Source: Corynebacterium sp. HMSC08A12
GTDB lineage: Bacteria; Actinomycetota; Actinomycetes; Mycobacteriales; Mycobacteriaceae
Direction of reading: 5' to 3'
Length of the DNA: 64,000 bases
Assembly (NCBI RefSeq): GCF_001807485.1
Contig: NZ_KV789166.1
Coordinates: 1-64,000 of the forward strand
In this document: piece by piece, positions 45,817 to 57,687 of the stretch
How the letters are laid out: each line of letters starts with the position of its first letter
How positions within the stretch are numbered: the stretch's first letter is position 1
Translations under genes and position numbers: made by a program
The notes under the pieces: generated by a model
The model's input: only the letters and a program-made list of their open reading frames with translations
What the model was told of the DNA's origin: nothing
The model's database searches: none

Positions 45817-47961
45817 CTACCCCTGGCTCAGCCCGCGGCGGTCAAGTAGCGGCTGCACGTTGCGCTGCTGGCCGCGGAACATCCAGAATGCGTCTTCGAA
45901 GTCGATGCTAGCGCCGCGGGAGAGGATGATGCGGCGGAAACGCTCGCCCGCGAAGCGGACATCATCGTCGTCGAGGTCGGCGGCGGCGTCATTAGACTCC
46001 CCAGACTCCCCCACTGCAGCGCCGGTATCGACGAAGGCTTGGAAACCGTCGGCGTCCAGCACCTCCGCCCACAGGTAGCTCCAGTAGTCGGCGGAGTAAC
46101 CACCGGCGAAGATGTGGTTGAAGTAAGCCGAGCGGTAGCGCGGGGCGAGGGCTCCGTTGACGTCCACCCCGGCGTGCTCCAGGGCTTCGGCCTCGAAGGA
46201 TTCCACCTGGGCGGCGGCATCGTCGGTGGCGGCGAGCTTCTCCGCCTCCGCGGCGGAGAGCTTGTGCCAGGCCAGGTCCAGCCAACAGGCGGCCAGGAAC
46301 TCGGTGGTGGCCAGCCCCTGGCCCCACTTCGCCTGGGCGCGGATCGCGTCGACGAACTCGCCGCTGATGACTTCCCCGGTCTCCACGTGGCGAGCGTAGT
46401 TACGCAGCACGGCGGGCTCCAAGGCCCAGTTTTCGTTGATCTGGCTGGGGAATTCCACGAAGTCGCGGGGCACGTTGGTGCCAGACAGCGTGGGATAGCG
46501 CACGTCGGAGAGCAGGCCGTGCAGGGCGTGGCCGAACTCGTGGAAGACAGTCTGCACCTCGTCGAGGGTCAGCAGCGCCTGCTCGCCTTCGGCGGGTTCG
46601 GCGATGTTCATGACGTTGACTACCACAGGCGCCTTGCCCAGCAGGTTGGATTGCTCGACGAAGGAGTTCATCCACGCACCGCCGCGCTTGGTGGGGCGGG
46701 CGTACATGTCGGTCAGCAGCAGGCCGATGCCGACGGGCGATTCTTCCCCCTCAGTGACTTCCCATACCCGCACGCCCGGCGCGTAGCCGGCTAGGTCGGT
46801 GCGTTCCCGCACGTCGATGCCGTAGAGGCGCTTGGCGGCAAAGAAGGCACCGTCGACCATCACCTGTTCCAGCGGGAAGTACTTCTTCAGCTCGGCTTCG
46901 TCGACGTCCAGCTCTTCTGCACGCAGCTGGGCATCCCAGTAGGGCCAGTCGGCACCGCTCAGCCCCGCTGTACCCGCTGTACCCGCTGTGTCCGCTGCGT
47001 CCGCTGCGCTCGATGTGCCGCTCACGGCCATTTTGTCCAGCGCCCGCTTGTACTCTCCGTGCGCGTTCGCCACGGCGGCGGGCGTCACCTGATTCAGCAG
47101 ATCCTCGACCGCCGCGAGGCTACCGGCGGTCTCGGCGGCGGCGACGAACTCGGCGTGATTGGCAAAGCCCAGCAGCTCGGCGCGCTGGGCGCGCAGGCGC
47201 ACGATCTGCAGCAGTGTGGCCTCGTTGCTGCCGGTCGCGCGGTTCAGCGACGCCTCGTGCACCTTCGCGCGCGCAGCCGGGTTCTCCAGGGACTCCAGCA
47301 CCGGCTGGATGCTCGGCAGGCCCAGGCGAATCAGCCAGCCTTCCTCCCCACGTTCGATGGCGGCCTTGGCGAAGTACTCCTTGTCCGCCGCGCTCAGCCC
47401 CGCGACCTCGGCCTCGTCGGTCAGCAGCACCGCCGCGTCCTCGGTGGCGGTCTGCAGCTGCGCCCCGAAGGCGGTGGTCAGCTCGGCCAGCTGGGCGTCG
47501 ATGTCGCGCAGGCTTGCCCGCTGTGCATCGTCCAGCTCCGCGCCGCCGCGAATGAAGCTCTTCTTCAGCTCCCGCAGCAGGGCCTCCTCCTCGCTGCCTT
47601 CCGGCTGCTCGGGCAGGGCGCAGATGCGCTCCCACAGCCTCCGGTTCAGCCAGATTTCGCTGAAGTGCCGCGCCAGCTCCGGGCTGATGGTCGCCTCGAT
47701 CTCGCGCACCTGATCGGTGGCATTTGCGCCCGTATAATTAAAAACAATGGCCAGCACGCGCTGCAGCATCTGCCCCGATTCTTCCCACGCCTCGGCGGTA
47801 TTTTCCCAGGTGGGAGACTCAGGGTTGTTCGCGATCGCCGCGATCTGCGCGGCGTGATCCACCAGAGCGGTGCGGAAGGCGGGCACCAGCTCGGCAAGGT
47901 CGACAGCCGCGAAGTCGGGCAGTTCATAAGGCAGTTCGGAAGCGTTTTGGAGGTAATCCAT
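45817..47961 (-). CDS. M3-family metallopeptidase (oligopeptidase A/Dcp-like)
   Basis: A 714-residue zinc peptidase. The catalytic motif HEFGHALHGLLSDVRYPTLSGT is at about residues 477-498 and the third ligand lies in the following helix. It degrades oligopeptides in the cytoplasm, resembling peptidyl-dipeptidase Dcp. Near residue 315-335 is a repeat-encoded insertion (SSAADAADTAGTAGTAG). AGGGGATC precedes the ATG. The ATG shares two base pairs with the ATG of the divergent esterase gene, so each ribosome-binding site lies within the other's first codons. Confidence 0.92.
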   Translation of the reverse strand: MDYLQNASELPYELPDFAAVDLAELVPAFRTALVDHAAQIAAIANNPESPTWENTAEAWEESGQMLQRVLAIVFNYTGANATDQVREIEATISPELARHFSEIWLNRRLWERICALPEQPEGSEEEALLRELKKSFIRGGAELDDAQRASLRDIDAQLAELTTAFGAQLQTATEDAAVLLTDEAEVAGLSAADKEYFAKAAIERGEEGWLIRLGLPSIQPVLESLENPAARAKVHEASLNRATGSNEATLLQIVRLRAQRAELLGFANHAEFVAAAETAGSLAAVEDLLNQVTPAAVANAHGEYKRALDKMAVSGTSSAADAADTAGTAGTAGLSGADWPYWDAQLRAEELDVDEAELKKYFPLEQVMVDGAFFAAKRLYGIDVRERTDLAGYAPGVRVWEVTEGEESPVGIGLLLTDMYARPTKRGGAWMNSFVEQSNLLGKAPVVVNVMNIAEPAEGEQALLTLDEVQTVFHEFGHALHGLLSDVRYPTLSGTNVPRDFVEFPSQINENWALEPAVLRNYARHVETGEVISGEFVDAIRAQAKWGQGLATTEFLAACWLDLAWHKLSAAEAEKLAATDDAAAQVESFEAEALEHAGVDVNGALAPRYRSAYFNHIFAGGYSADYWSYLWAEVLDADGFQAFVDTGAAVGESGESNDAAADLDDDDVRFAGERFRRIILSRGASIDFEDAFWMFRGQQRNVQPLLDRRGLSQG

Positions 47962-49441
47962 GATCCCCTACTCTATCCCTGAGGCCAAGGACTACGTTGA
48001 TGTGGCCATCAATCAGGGTCGCAGTCGTGGCTTCCTCCGCGGTTCCGTCCTCCGCTTCGAGTCCATCCCCTACGCCTCGGGCGAACGCTTCGCCCCTCCT
48101 TCCCCTGCCGTCCCTTTTAGATTCTTCTTCGGCGACCCCTCTACCGCCACCCACCGCCAATCCCTATCCATCACCTGCCCGGTCGACGCACCCCCTTCCA
48201 TCATCGAGTCTGACTTCCATCCCAAGGCCAAGTCTGGATCTGGCTCCATCCCCACAGCCAGCACCAAGTCTGGGGCACCTGTAATCGTGTTCATCCACGG
48301 TGGTCGCTATGAGGAAGGCTTCGCCGACGAACTCTGGTACCAGGGTGTCCGCTTCGCCGAGGAGGGTTTCGTTTACGTTTCACTGAACTACCGCTACCGC
48401 CTGGAGGGCTTCCTGCCTCTGCTGGACGAGGATCACCCCGCCGACGTGGACGCTTCGGCCGATCCGAACACCGAGCCGGAGTACTTCCGCGGCGCCGAGG
48501 ATATTGTGGCCGCCCTGCGCTGGGTGCGGGACAACATCGCGGCTTTTGGCGGAGATCCGGAGCAAGTCACGCTGATGGGTCAGTCCGCCGGCGGCGCGCT
48601 GACGGCCTGGACGCTGTGTAATCCGCGCACCGAAGGCTTGGTGCACCGCGCCGTGATCTTGAGCCCCGGGTTCCCGCGCGAGGGCTGGCCGAGCCGCGAG
48701 CATGTTGCCCGCGCGGTCCTCGGCGGCCCGCTGACCAGCAAGCACCTGGACAGCCTCTCCCCCGAACAGCTGCAGCGCGCCTATCGGCGCTACGCCCGCT
48801 TCTACAGCACGGACTGCGCCGTGGGGCCGTATCCTTTCCGGCCCAGCGAGATGCGCGACGTGCCGCTGCTGATCGGTACCCTGCGCGAGGAGTTCACACA
48901 GATGCCCTTCGCCCGCGCCATCGACAAGCGCTTGAGCTCCAAGAACCCGCTGGTTCGGCAACCGGCCAAGGCGCTGGGGCGGTACGCGGAACGGAAGCTG
49001 GGGGCGCGGGTGCGGTGGGCGTCAGAAAACCCGATAGGAATGGCCATCGGTGATTCGGCCATCAAACGCTGGGCCGTGGCGATCATGGAGGAGAAACGCG
49101 ATACGAGCTGGGCCTATGAGTTTCACGGGAGCCAATCGGCCTGGCACTGCGCGGATCTGCCTTTGGTTTTTGACGCCCTCACGGTCGCGCCCAAAACAGT
49201 GAAGTATTTCTGCGGCGAGTCCGCGGCTGAGCGCTTGCAGCCGCTGGCGACGGAGTTTCACGGGATCGTCTCGCGTTTCGCCCGCGGGGAAGATCCGGAG
49301 TGGCCACCCTATGGTTCGCGACGTATGGTGCGGCGTTTCGACACGGACGCATCCGCGCGAGGTGAGGTGACCCGCGAGGTGGCGGAAGATGCCTACCAGC
49401 AGATTCGGGAGGATTATCCGGAGCTGTACCCGAGCCGTTAG
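47960..49441 (+). CDS. Type B carboxylesterase
   Basis: A 493-residue alpha/beta hydrolase of the carboxylesterase B family (PF00135). The oxyanion-hole stretch VIVFIHGGRYEEGFADE and nucleophile elbow GQSAGGAL (Ser about residue 213) are clear. The catalytic acid and His lie further on. It starts with GGAGG six bases before the ATG, overlapping the M3 peptidase start. A Ser/Thr/Gly-rich segment near residue 90-105 (KSGSGSIPTASTKSGAP) may be an insertion. Substrates are unknown; ester hydrolysis of lipids or pesticides should not be assumed. Confidence 0.87.
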   Translation: MIPYSIPEAKDYVDVAINQGRSRGFLRGSVLRFESIPYASGERFAPPSPAVPFRFFFGDPSTATHRQSLSITCPVDAPPSIIESDFHPKAKSGSGSIPTASTKSGAPVIVFIHGGRYEEGFADELWYQGVRFAEEGFVYVSLNYRYRLEGFLPLLDEDHPADVDASADPNTEPEYFRGAEDIVAALRWVRDNIAAFGGDPEQVTLMGQSAGGALTAWTLCNPRTEGLVHRAVILSPGFPREGWPSREHVARAVLGGPLTSKHLDSLSPEQLQRAYRRYARFYSTDCAVGPYPFRPSEMRDVPLLIGTLREEFTQMPFARAIDKRLSSKNPLVRQPAKALGRYAERKLGARVRWASENPIGMAIGDSAIKRWAVAIMEEKRDTSWAYEFHGSQSAWHCADLPLVFDALTVAPKTVKYFCGESAAERLQPLATEFHGIVSRFARGEDPEWPPYGSRRMVRRFDTDASARGEVTREVAEDAYQQIREDYPELYPSR

Positions 49442-49530
49442 GGCTCAATCTGGGCTAGTCCAGCGCCCGCAATAGGCCGTTTCTAGACGGCTACTAGACA
49501 GCTCGGTCTAGAGTGCTAGGGTGGGAGGCT

Positions 49531-50799
49531 ATGAACGCAACCACCCAAAACAACAGCCCCCAGAACGCCCAGGCCACCCAGAACATCCGGGCCACCCATC
49601 CGCAGGATTCCGCCGTATCCGTCCCCGACCTCGCCACGCTGCGCGCCCGCGGGACGATGAAATGGACCGTCTACGACGAGGACGTCCTACCCCTGTGGGT
49701 CGCCGAGACCGACTTCGACCCCTGCCCCGCCGTCAAGCAGGCCATCCAGGCGGGCGTGGACCGCGAATACTTCGGCTACGAGCGCCGCAACGGCTCGGTG
49801 GAGAAGGCGCTGGCCGGCTTCCTGGATCGCCGTTTCGGCTGGCAGATCGACCCGAAGTGGGTGCGGCTCGTGCCGGACGTAGTTAAGGGCGTGGCCTCGG
49901 CCATCGACGAATTGACGCCCCAGGGCTCCGACGTGATCGTCCCCGTGCCGAGCTACCACCCGTTCTTCGACGTTCCGAGCGCAGTCAAGCGCCCGAAGGT
50001 CGAGGTGGAGATGACCAAGGTGGAAAAGGATGGCGCCGAAGAGTGGGCCTTCGACTACGCGGCCCTAGAGGCCGCCTTCGCCAGCACCGACAACCCGGCG
50101 GGCGTGGGCGCGATGATCGTCTGCAACCCGTACAACCCGCTGGGTCGCGCATGGCGCCCCGAAGAGCTGGCCAAGCTGGTGGAACTGGCTGACAAGTACA
50201 ACGTGCGCCTGATCTCCGACGAGATCCACGCGCCGGTGGTCTACGCGCCGCACAAGCACACTCCCCTGGCCACGCTCAGCGAGACCGCTGCGCGGGTGAC
50301 CGTGACAGTGCTGGCCACCTCGAAGGGCTGGAACACCGCCGGTCTGCACTGCGCGCAGATGATCTTCACCAACCCGGACGACCGCGCGGCCATGGCGAAG
50401 GTCAGCCCACTGCGCACCGGATCTGCCTCCACTCTGGGGCAGGTCGCCGCCGAAGCCGCCTACACGGACGGCGAGGCCTGGCTGGACAGCGAGCTGGAGT
50501 ACCTACAGGGCAACCTGGACCTGCTCGAACGCCGCCTGCCGGAGGTGCTGCCCGGCGCGAAGTTCATCCGCCCCGAGGCCAGCTTCCTGCTGTGGGTAGA
50601 CCTCAGCGAGGTCCCGGGGTTGGAGGAGAAGCCGGGCCAGAAGCTGCTGGAAGGCGCCCGTGTGGCCTTCAACGAGGGCACCATGTTCGGCGCCCAGGGT
50701 GCGGGGCATGTGCGCATCAACTTCGGGACGTCCCGGGAGATCCTCAACGAGGCCCTGGACCGCATCGCGGAATTCGCTAAGGCGCACGTGAACAATTAA
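49531..50799 (+). CDS. MalY/PatB-type cystathionine beta-lyase
   Basis: A PLP enzyme of about 422 residues of the MalY/PatB family, a C-S lyase that cleaves cystathionine to homocysteine, pyruvate and ammonia. Motifs are VPSYHPFFDVP, NPYNPLGRAWRPEELA, ISDEIHAPVVY, and the PLP lysine in ATSKGWNTAGLHCAQ. ATG 49531 follows GGGAGG and is preferred to an upstream start. In Corynebacterium aecD-type C-S lyases also release volatile thiols. It precedes an ABC transporter gene by 11 bases, so co-transcription is expected. Confidence 0.87.
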   Translation: MNATTQNNSPQNAQATQNIRATHPQDSAVSVPDLATLRARGTMKWTVYDEDVLPLWVAETDFDPCPAVKQAIQAGVDREYFGYERRNGSVEKALAGFLDRRFGWQIDPKWVRLVPDVVKGVASAIDELTPQGSDVIVPVPSYHPFFDVPSAVKRPKVEVEMTKVEKDGAEEWAFDYAALEAAFASTDNPAGVGAMIVCNPYNPLGRAWRPEELAKLVELADKYNVRLISDEIHAPVVYAPHKHTPLATLSETAARVTVTVLATSKGWNTAGLHCAQMIFTNPDDRAAMAKVSPLRTGSASTLGQVAAEAAYTDGEAWLDSELEYLQGNLDLLERRLPEVLPGAKFIRPEASFLLWVDLSEVPGLEEKPGQKLLEGARVAFNEGTMFGAQGAGHVRINFGTSREILNEALDRIAEFAKAHVNN

Positions 50800-50810
50800 C
50801 TTGGCTAGGT

Positions 50811-52778
<1,968 letters not shown>

Positions 52779-52825
52779 ACAGCACCTCCGCTGCCGATGC
52801 CGACACACAGGAGTAGCCTGGGGGA

Positions 52826-54214
52826 ATGACTGAATTACCCCCTAACATCACCGAGTTCACTACCTTCGACGGCGCGAAAGTTGGCGTCGGTACCGAAGAA
52901 GCAACGACCGCAGAGCAGCAGGTACGCGACAACGACAGCAACTACGTATTCCACAGCTGGTCGGCGCAGGATAAGATCAATCCGCAGCCGCTCAGCCACG
53001 CGGAGGGCGTGTGGATCTACGATTACCAGGGCAACGGCTACCTGGATCTGGGCAGCCAGCTGGTCAGCGCCAACCTGGGCCACGCCCACCCGAAGCTGGT
53101 AGAGGCAATTCAGCAGCAGGCCACCCGCATCACCAACCAGAACCCCGCGTTCTCCAACGATGTGCGCAGCGAGCTGGCTAAGGAGATCGTGGAGCAGGCG
53201 CAGGGCGACTTCTCCCACGTGTTCTTCACCAACGGTGGCGCGGACGCCATCGAGCACGCCATCCGCATGGCGCGCCTGACCACCGGCAAGTCCAAGATCC
53301 TGACCGCCTACCGCAGCTACCACGGCGCCACCGGCTCCGCGATCATGGCCACCGGCGAGGCTCGCCGCCACGGCAACCCCACCACCGACGGCGACGTGAA
53401 GCACTTCTGGGGTCCGTTCCTGTACCGCAGCGCCTTCTACTCCTCCACGCAGGAGGAAGAGTGTGCCCGCGCTCTGCAGTCGCTGGAGGAAACCCTGGTG
53501 TACGAGGACAACGTGGCTGCCGTGCTGATCGAGTCCGTCGTGGGTTCCAGCGGCATCATCGTCCCGCCGGAGGGCTTCCTGCAGGGCGTGCGCGAGATCT
53601 GCGACCGCCACGGTGCGCTGTACATCGCCGATGAGGTCATGGTCGGCTTCGGCCGTACCGGCAAGATGTTCGCCTACGAGCACGGCGGCAAGGATCTGCA
53701 GCCGGACCTGGTTACCTTCGCCAAGGGCGTGAACTCCGGCATGGCGCCGCTGGGTGGCGTGATGATGAACGAGGCCGTCTACCAGCGCTTCGCCGACAAG
53801 CCTTACCCGGGCGGCCTGACCTACTCCGGCCACCCGCTGGCGGCCGCCCCCGGCCTGGCTGCGCAGAGGGTCTACCGCGAGGAGAACACCTTCGAGAAGG
53901 TTGCCGAGCTGGGCGAGCGCGTTATCGCCCCGGCTATGGAGAAGATCGCGGAGAACCACCCGAGCGTGGGCAACGTCCGCGGCAAGGGCTTCTTCTGGGC
54001 CATCGAGTTCGTCAGCGACCAGAAGGCTAAGACCCCGATGGGTGGCGAGGCCATGGGTGCGTTCGGCGCCGAGCTGAAGAAGGCCGGCATCTGGCCGATG
54101 GTTTCCGGCCACCGCCTACACTTCGCCCCGCCACTGATCACCACCGAGGAGCAGCTGAACTGGGCACTGGAGATCGTCGACCGCGCGGCAGCGGTCGTCG
54201 ACCAGGCGCTGTAA
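52826..54214 (+). CDS. Class III PLP aminotransferase
   Basis: A 462-residue omega-amino-acid-type aminotransferase. It has LGSQLVSANLGHAHPKLVEAIQQQA, FTNGGADAIEHAIRMAR, ALYIADEVMVGFGRTGKMFA and the PLP-lysine motif VTFAKGVNSGMAPLGG. The group includes taurine:pyruvate, beta-alanine:pyruvate and related enzymes; the substrate cannot be read from the sequence. It follows the ABC gene by 47 bases and ends at a strong bidirectional terminator. Confidence 0.87.
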   Translation: MTELPPNITEFTTFDGAKVGVGTEEATTAEQQVRDNDSNYVFHSWSAQDKINPQPLSHAEGVWIYDYQGNGYLDLGSQLVSANLGHAHPKLVEAIQQQATRITNQNPAFSNDVRSELAKEIVEQAQGDFSHVFFTNGGADAIEHAIRMARLTTGKSKILTAYRSYHGATGSAIMATGEARRHGNPTTDGDVKHFWGPFLYRSAFYSSTQEEECARALQSLEETLVYEDNVAAVLIESVVGSSGIIVPPEGFLQGVREICDRHGALYIADEVMVGFGRTGKMFAYEHGGKDLQPDLVTFAKGVNSGMAPLGGVMMNEAVYQRFADKPYPGGLTYSGHPLAAAPGLAAQRVYREENTFEKVAELGERVIAPAMEKIAENHPSVGNVRGKGFFWAIEFVSDQKAKTPMGGEAMGAFGAELKKAGIWPMVSGHRLHFAPPLITTEEQLNWALEIVDRAAAVVDQAL

Positions 54215-54298
54215 GGCTTCGTGCTGTAGGACCCCGGCACGCGCCAGCGCGCCGGGGCGTTCCTCGAGCTCCGGCCCTGGGAACACCCCGGCAATAGC

Positions 54299-54334
54299 AA
54301 AAGTCCCGGCTGAAATTTTTCAGCCGGGACTTTC
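54299..54334. terminator. Bidirectional intrinsic terminator
   Basis: AAAGTCCCGGCTGA pairs with TCAGCCGGGACTTT around an AT-rich loop, with A-run and T-run flanks. It lies between the convergent aminotransferase and csbD genes and can serve both. Confidence 0.85.
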
Positions 54335-54359
54335 TCGCTCTCAGTTTTACTTCTGAGCT

Positions 54360-54563
54360 TTACTTCTGAGCGTCGCCCAGAACCTTGTTTACGGCGTCGG
54401 AAGCCTTGTCCTTCAGCTCGTTCGCCTTGTCCTTGATGTCAGACTTGGTCTGGTCTGCGCGACCCTCGTTGGCCAGATCCTGGTTGTTGGTAGCCTCGCC
54501 GGCGGCCTCCTTGGCCTGGCCTGCGGCGCCCTCTGCCTTGTTCTTCAGATCGTCGATGGACAT
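54360..54563 (-). CDS. CsbD-family stress protein
   Basis: A 67-residue, highly charged protein rich in Lys, Asp, Ala and Asn (NKAEGAAGQAKEAAGEATNN, DIKDKANELKDKASDAVNKV), typical of the CsbD family of small general-stress proteins. AAGGAAGG lies just before the ATG. Many members are produced in large amounts under stress, with no known biochemical activity. It ends at a shared terminator. Confidence 0.9.
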   Translation of the reverse strand: MSIDDLKNKAEGAAGQAKEAAGEATNNQDLANEGRADQTKSDIKDKANELKDKASDAVNKVLGDAQK

Positions 54564-54598
54564 ATATTGACCTTCCTTCCTTGTAGAGTGTCGTGATT

Positions 54599-55453
54599 TT
54601 AATTGTACTCGTAAAATCCCTTGCCGGACTTGCGCCCGGTGTGACCTGCGGTAACCATGCGGCGCAGCAGCGGCGGGCAGGCGTAGCTCGGGTCGCCGAA
54701 CTCCTTGTACATCACGTCTGCGATGAAGGCGCAGGTATCCAGGCCAACCATGTCGGCCAGGGTCAGCGGGCCCATCGGGTGGTTGGCGCCCAGCTTCATG
54801 CCGGTATCGATGTCCTCCGGGGTTGCCACGCCGTTTTCCACCATGCGCACTGCAGAGAGCATGTACGGCACCAGCAGGAAGTTCACGATGAAGCCGGAGC
54901 GGTCCTTCGCGCGGATGGCCTGCTTGCCCAGCTTCTCGGTGGCGTAGGTCTGAGCCACCTCAACGACGTCCTCGTCGGTGGTCAGCGCCGGGATGACCTC
55001 CACCAGCGGCAGAACCGGAACGGGGTTGAAGAAGTGCAGACCCAGCACACGGCCCGGGTTCTTGGTGGCGCTGGCGATGGTCTGGATCGGCAGGGAGGAC
55101 GTGTTGGAGCACAGCGGCGCCTTCTTGTCCTCGACGATCTCGTCCAGCTTGGCGAAGACGTCCTTCTTGATGTCCTCGTTCTCGATGATGGCCTCCATGA
55201 CCAGCTCGCGGTCCGCGAAGTCCTCGAGCTTGGTGGTGAAGGTCAGTCGACCCAGAGCTGCGTCGCGGTCCTCCTCGGACAGCTTGCCGCGGCTGACGGC
55301 CTTCTCCAGGGACTTCTCGATGCGAGCCTTACCCGCATCGGCGAACTCCTGCTTGGCCTCCCAAACCAGCACGTCGCTGCCGGCCTTGGCGGCGACCTCT
55401 GCGATGCCGGATCCCATTAGACCTGCACCGATAACACCTACACGCTGAACCAT
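54599..55453 (-). CDS. 3-hydroxybutyryl-CoA dehydrogenase
   Basis: A protein of about 284 residues with an N-terminal NAD-binding Rossmann motif GVIGAGLMGSGIAEVAA and a C-terminal dimerisation domain (HFFNPVPVLPLVEVI, GFIVNFLLVPYMLSAVRMVENG). It oxidises or reduces 3-hydroxyacyl-CoA with NAD(P). AAAGGAG precedes the ATG at 55453, so I prefer it to a GTG at 55459. Names used for this type include hbd, fadB2 and paaH. It is a single gene, downstream of the BCCT transporter and on the same strand. Confidence 0.92.
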   Translation of the reverse strand: MVQRVGVIGAGLMGSGIAEVAAKAGSDVLVWEAKQEFADAGKARIEKSLEKAVSRGKLSEEDRDAALGRLTFTTKLEDFADRELVMEAIIENEDIKKDVFAKLDEIVEDKKAPLCSNTSSLPIQTIASATKNPGRVLGLHFFNPVPVLPLVEVIPALTTDEDVVEVAQTYATEKLGKQAIRAKDRSGFIVNFLLVPYMLSAVRMVENGVATPEDIDTGMKLGANHPMGPLTLADMVGLDTCAFIADVMYKEFGDPSYACPPLLRRMVTAGHTGRKSGKGFYEYN

Positions 55454-55538
55454 GGTCACTCCTTTTTTATAGGTTTATTCGTACTAGATCCAGCCTACCG
55501 ATGTTGTAGGTGCGATTGTGCTTAACGCATTTCCTGAT

Positions 55539-57395
55539 CTATTCCTTATTGACGCCCTCATCGTCCGCCGAGCTTTCGGGCTCAGTCGACTCTTCCGTAA
55601 TCAGTTCGCCCTCCTGGTCGTACATCGGGCGCGCGGGGGCGACTTCCGCCTCATTGTCCACGTCGCCGACGATTCCCAGGTCGCCCTCGATGCGCACGTT
55701 GCCAGGGATGACGAGGTTTCCTTCCGCGTCGTATTCGAAGCGGGCGTGCTCGTTGCCCTCGTTGTCATAGCCAGGGGCCGGGCGAGCTTCGTGCTCGGCC
55801 AGCTTCTCCGCAGAGTCGGTCTTGCCCCACTGGCGGCTCGGCGGCTCGGGGCGCGCCGCAGAGTCGTCGTTCATTCCCTTCACGAGGGAGAACATCATCA
55901 CGAAGTTGAACAGCACGAATGGGAAGCCAATGATGATCACGGTTTGCTGCAGCGCGTCGATTCCGGAATCCGGAGCCATGATCAGGATGGATCCTGCGAC
56001 GGCACCGATCATGATGCACCACAGCAGGCGGTAGATCAGCGGGGTCTTGCCCTCTTCACCGGCGGCGAACATGTCGTTGATCAACGCCGCAGAGTCGATG
56101 GAGGTGACGAAGAAGATGGCGATAACGAACAGCGCCAGGATGCTGATGGCAAGGGTCCACGGGAAGTGCTCCAAGAAGGTGAACAGCGCGGTGGCGGGAT
56201 CGCCCTCCTCCACGATCGGCTGGGTCAGCACGCCCGGCTCCTTCTTCTCGATGTCCAGGCCGGCGTAGCCAAAGACGGAGAACCAAACGATGGTGAACGC
56301 AGTCGGCAGCAGCAGCACGCCACCGATGAACTCACGGACGGTACGACCACGGGAGATGCGGGCGACGAACATGCCCACGAAAGGCGACCAACAGATCGTC
56401 CACGCCCAGTAGAAGACCGTCCACTTACCCTGCCAGCCGGGGTTTACCTGCTGCGAGTCGGACCAGAACATGATCTTCGGCAGGTACTCCGCGTACAGGC
56501 TAGTGGCATCCATCGTGCCGCGCAGCAGCAGAAGCGTGGGGCCGGTCAGCAGCACAAACACCATCAGTAAAGTTGCGGCGAGGATGTTGATGTTGGACAG
56601 CCACTTGATGCCCTTCGACAGTCCCGTGGATACCGAGATGGACGACGCCGCCACGATGACGACAAGGATGCTGATCTGCACCCATGCGACGGTCTCCGCG
56701 CCGAACACCTTGGCCAGGCCAGAGTTGATCTGCAGCGTACCGAGCCCGACCGAAACCGCGATGCCGAAAACGGTGCCGATGATAGACAGGGCGTCAATAA
56801 GCTTTCCGGGCCACGAGTAAATGCTGGCGCCGAGGATGGGCGCGAAGATACTAGATACGCGCGGCGGGAGGTGGCGCTTGTAGATGAAGTAGCCCAGAGC
56901 AAGGCCCGGCAGGGCGAAGATAACCCACATGTGCAGGCCGAAGTGATACAGGGTAAAGCCCATGGCCTCGCCGATCGCTTCGGTGCTCATCGGTTCTGCG
57001 TCCTGCATGGGCACGTTGACGACGTGGTTCATCGGCTCGGCCACACCGTAGAACATCAGCACGGAGCCGAGGCCACCGGCGAAGAGCATCGCAAACCAGG
57101 ACAAAGTTCGGAATGCCGGCTCCTCGCCCTCCACGCCCAGGCGCATGCGGCCAAAGCGGGAGACGAAGAGAACGATGAGGAACAGGAAGGCCAAGGAGAT
57201 GCTGCCGATGTACAGCCAGTTGAAGTTCTCCAGCAGCCAGTTTGCGCCGGTCTGCAGGCTTTCTGCGGCCCTGTCCTTGAAGATGATCGCGTAGCCGACA
57301 AAGGCAACGATGAAGCCGAAGGCAACCCAGAAAATTAGCGGGTCGACCTTTACTTTTTCCGCGTTTGCCGCGGCTGTAGATTTTTCGCCTTCCAT
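55539..57395 (-). CDS. BCCT-family betaine/carnitine/choline transporter
   Basis: A transporter of about 618 residues with 12 predicted helices, the family signature WTICWSPFVGMFVARISRGRTVREFIGG, and a Trp/Gly-rich core. The C-terminal domain of about 95 residues is polar and acidic (SSADDEGVNKE at the end), as in sensory tails of BetP-like carriers. It probably imports a quaternary ammonium compound such as glycine betaine with sodium, protecting against osmotic stress. The start may be ATG 57395 or TTG 57413. Exact substrate is unknown. Confidence 0.9.
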   Translation of the reverse strand: MEGEKSTAAANAEKVKVDPLIFWVAFGFIVAFVGYAIIFKDRAAESLQTGANWLLENFNWLYIGSISLAFLFLIVLFVSRFGRMRLGVEGEEPAFRTLSWFAMLFAGGLGSVLMFYGVAEPMNHVVNVPMQDAEPMSTEAIGEAMGFTLYHFGLHMWVIFALPGLALGYFIYKRHLPPRVSSIFAPILGASIYSWPGKLIDALSIIGTVFGIAVSVGLGTLQINSGLAKVFGAETVAWVQISILVVIVAASSISVSTGLSKGIKWLSNINILAATLLMVFVLLTGPTLLLLRGTMDATSLYAEYLPKIMFWSDSQQVNPGWQGKWTVFYWAWTICWSPFVGMFVARISRGRTVREFIGGVLLLPTAFTIVWFSVFGYAGLDIEKKEPGVLTQPIVEEGDPATALFTFLEHFPWTLAISILALFVIAIFFVTSIDSAALINDMFAAGEEGKTPLIYRLLWCIMIGAVAGSILIMAPDSGIDALQQTVIIIGFPFVLFNFVMMFSLVKGMNDDSAARPEPPSRQWGKTDSAEKLAEHEARPAPGYDNEGNEHARFEYDAEGNLVIPGNVRIEGDLGIVGDVDNEAEVAPARPMYDQEGELITEESTEPESSADDEGVNKE

Positions 57396-57687
57396 GGCGG
57401 GATCACTCCCCAATTTCGTACTCGAACGTGTGTAGGTCTTGCAATACCCTATCCCCTCGCCCGGACAATCATGTCCTCAGAGTGAAAATACTTGATTGCA
57501 GCGAGCCCGTTTTCCGCGCTTGAACAGGGGTTTTATCGTTTGCGGGAAAAGCCTATTTAACGCGTAGCGACCTTGCAGACCGTACACAGGGTTTTTCCAG
57601 GAAAGCACTTTAGATTAGTCCTAGTGGTCGACAGAAAGGATCCACATACGAACGGTCATTCTCCTCTTGAAACGTCAGCAAGGTTTC

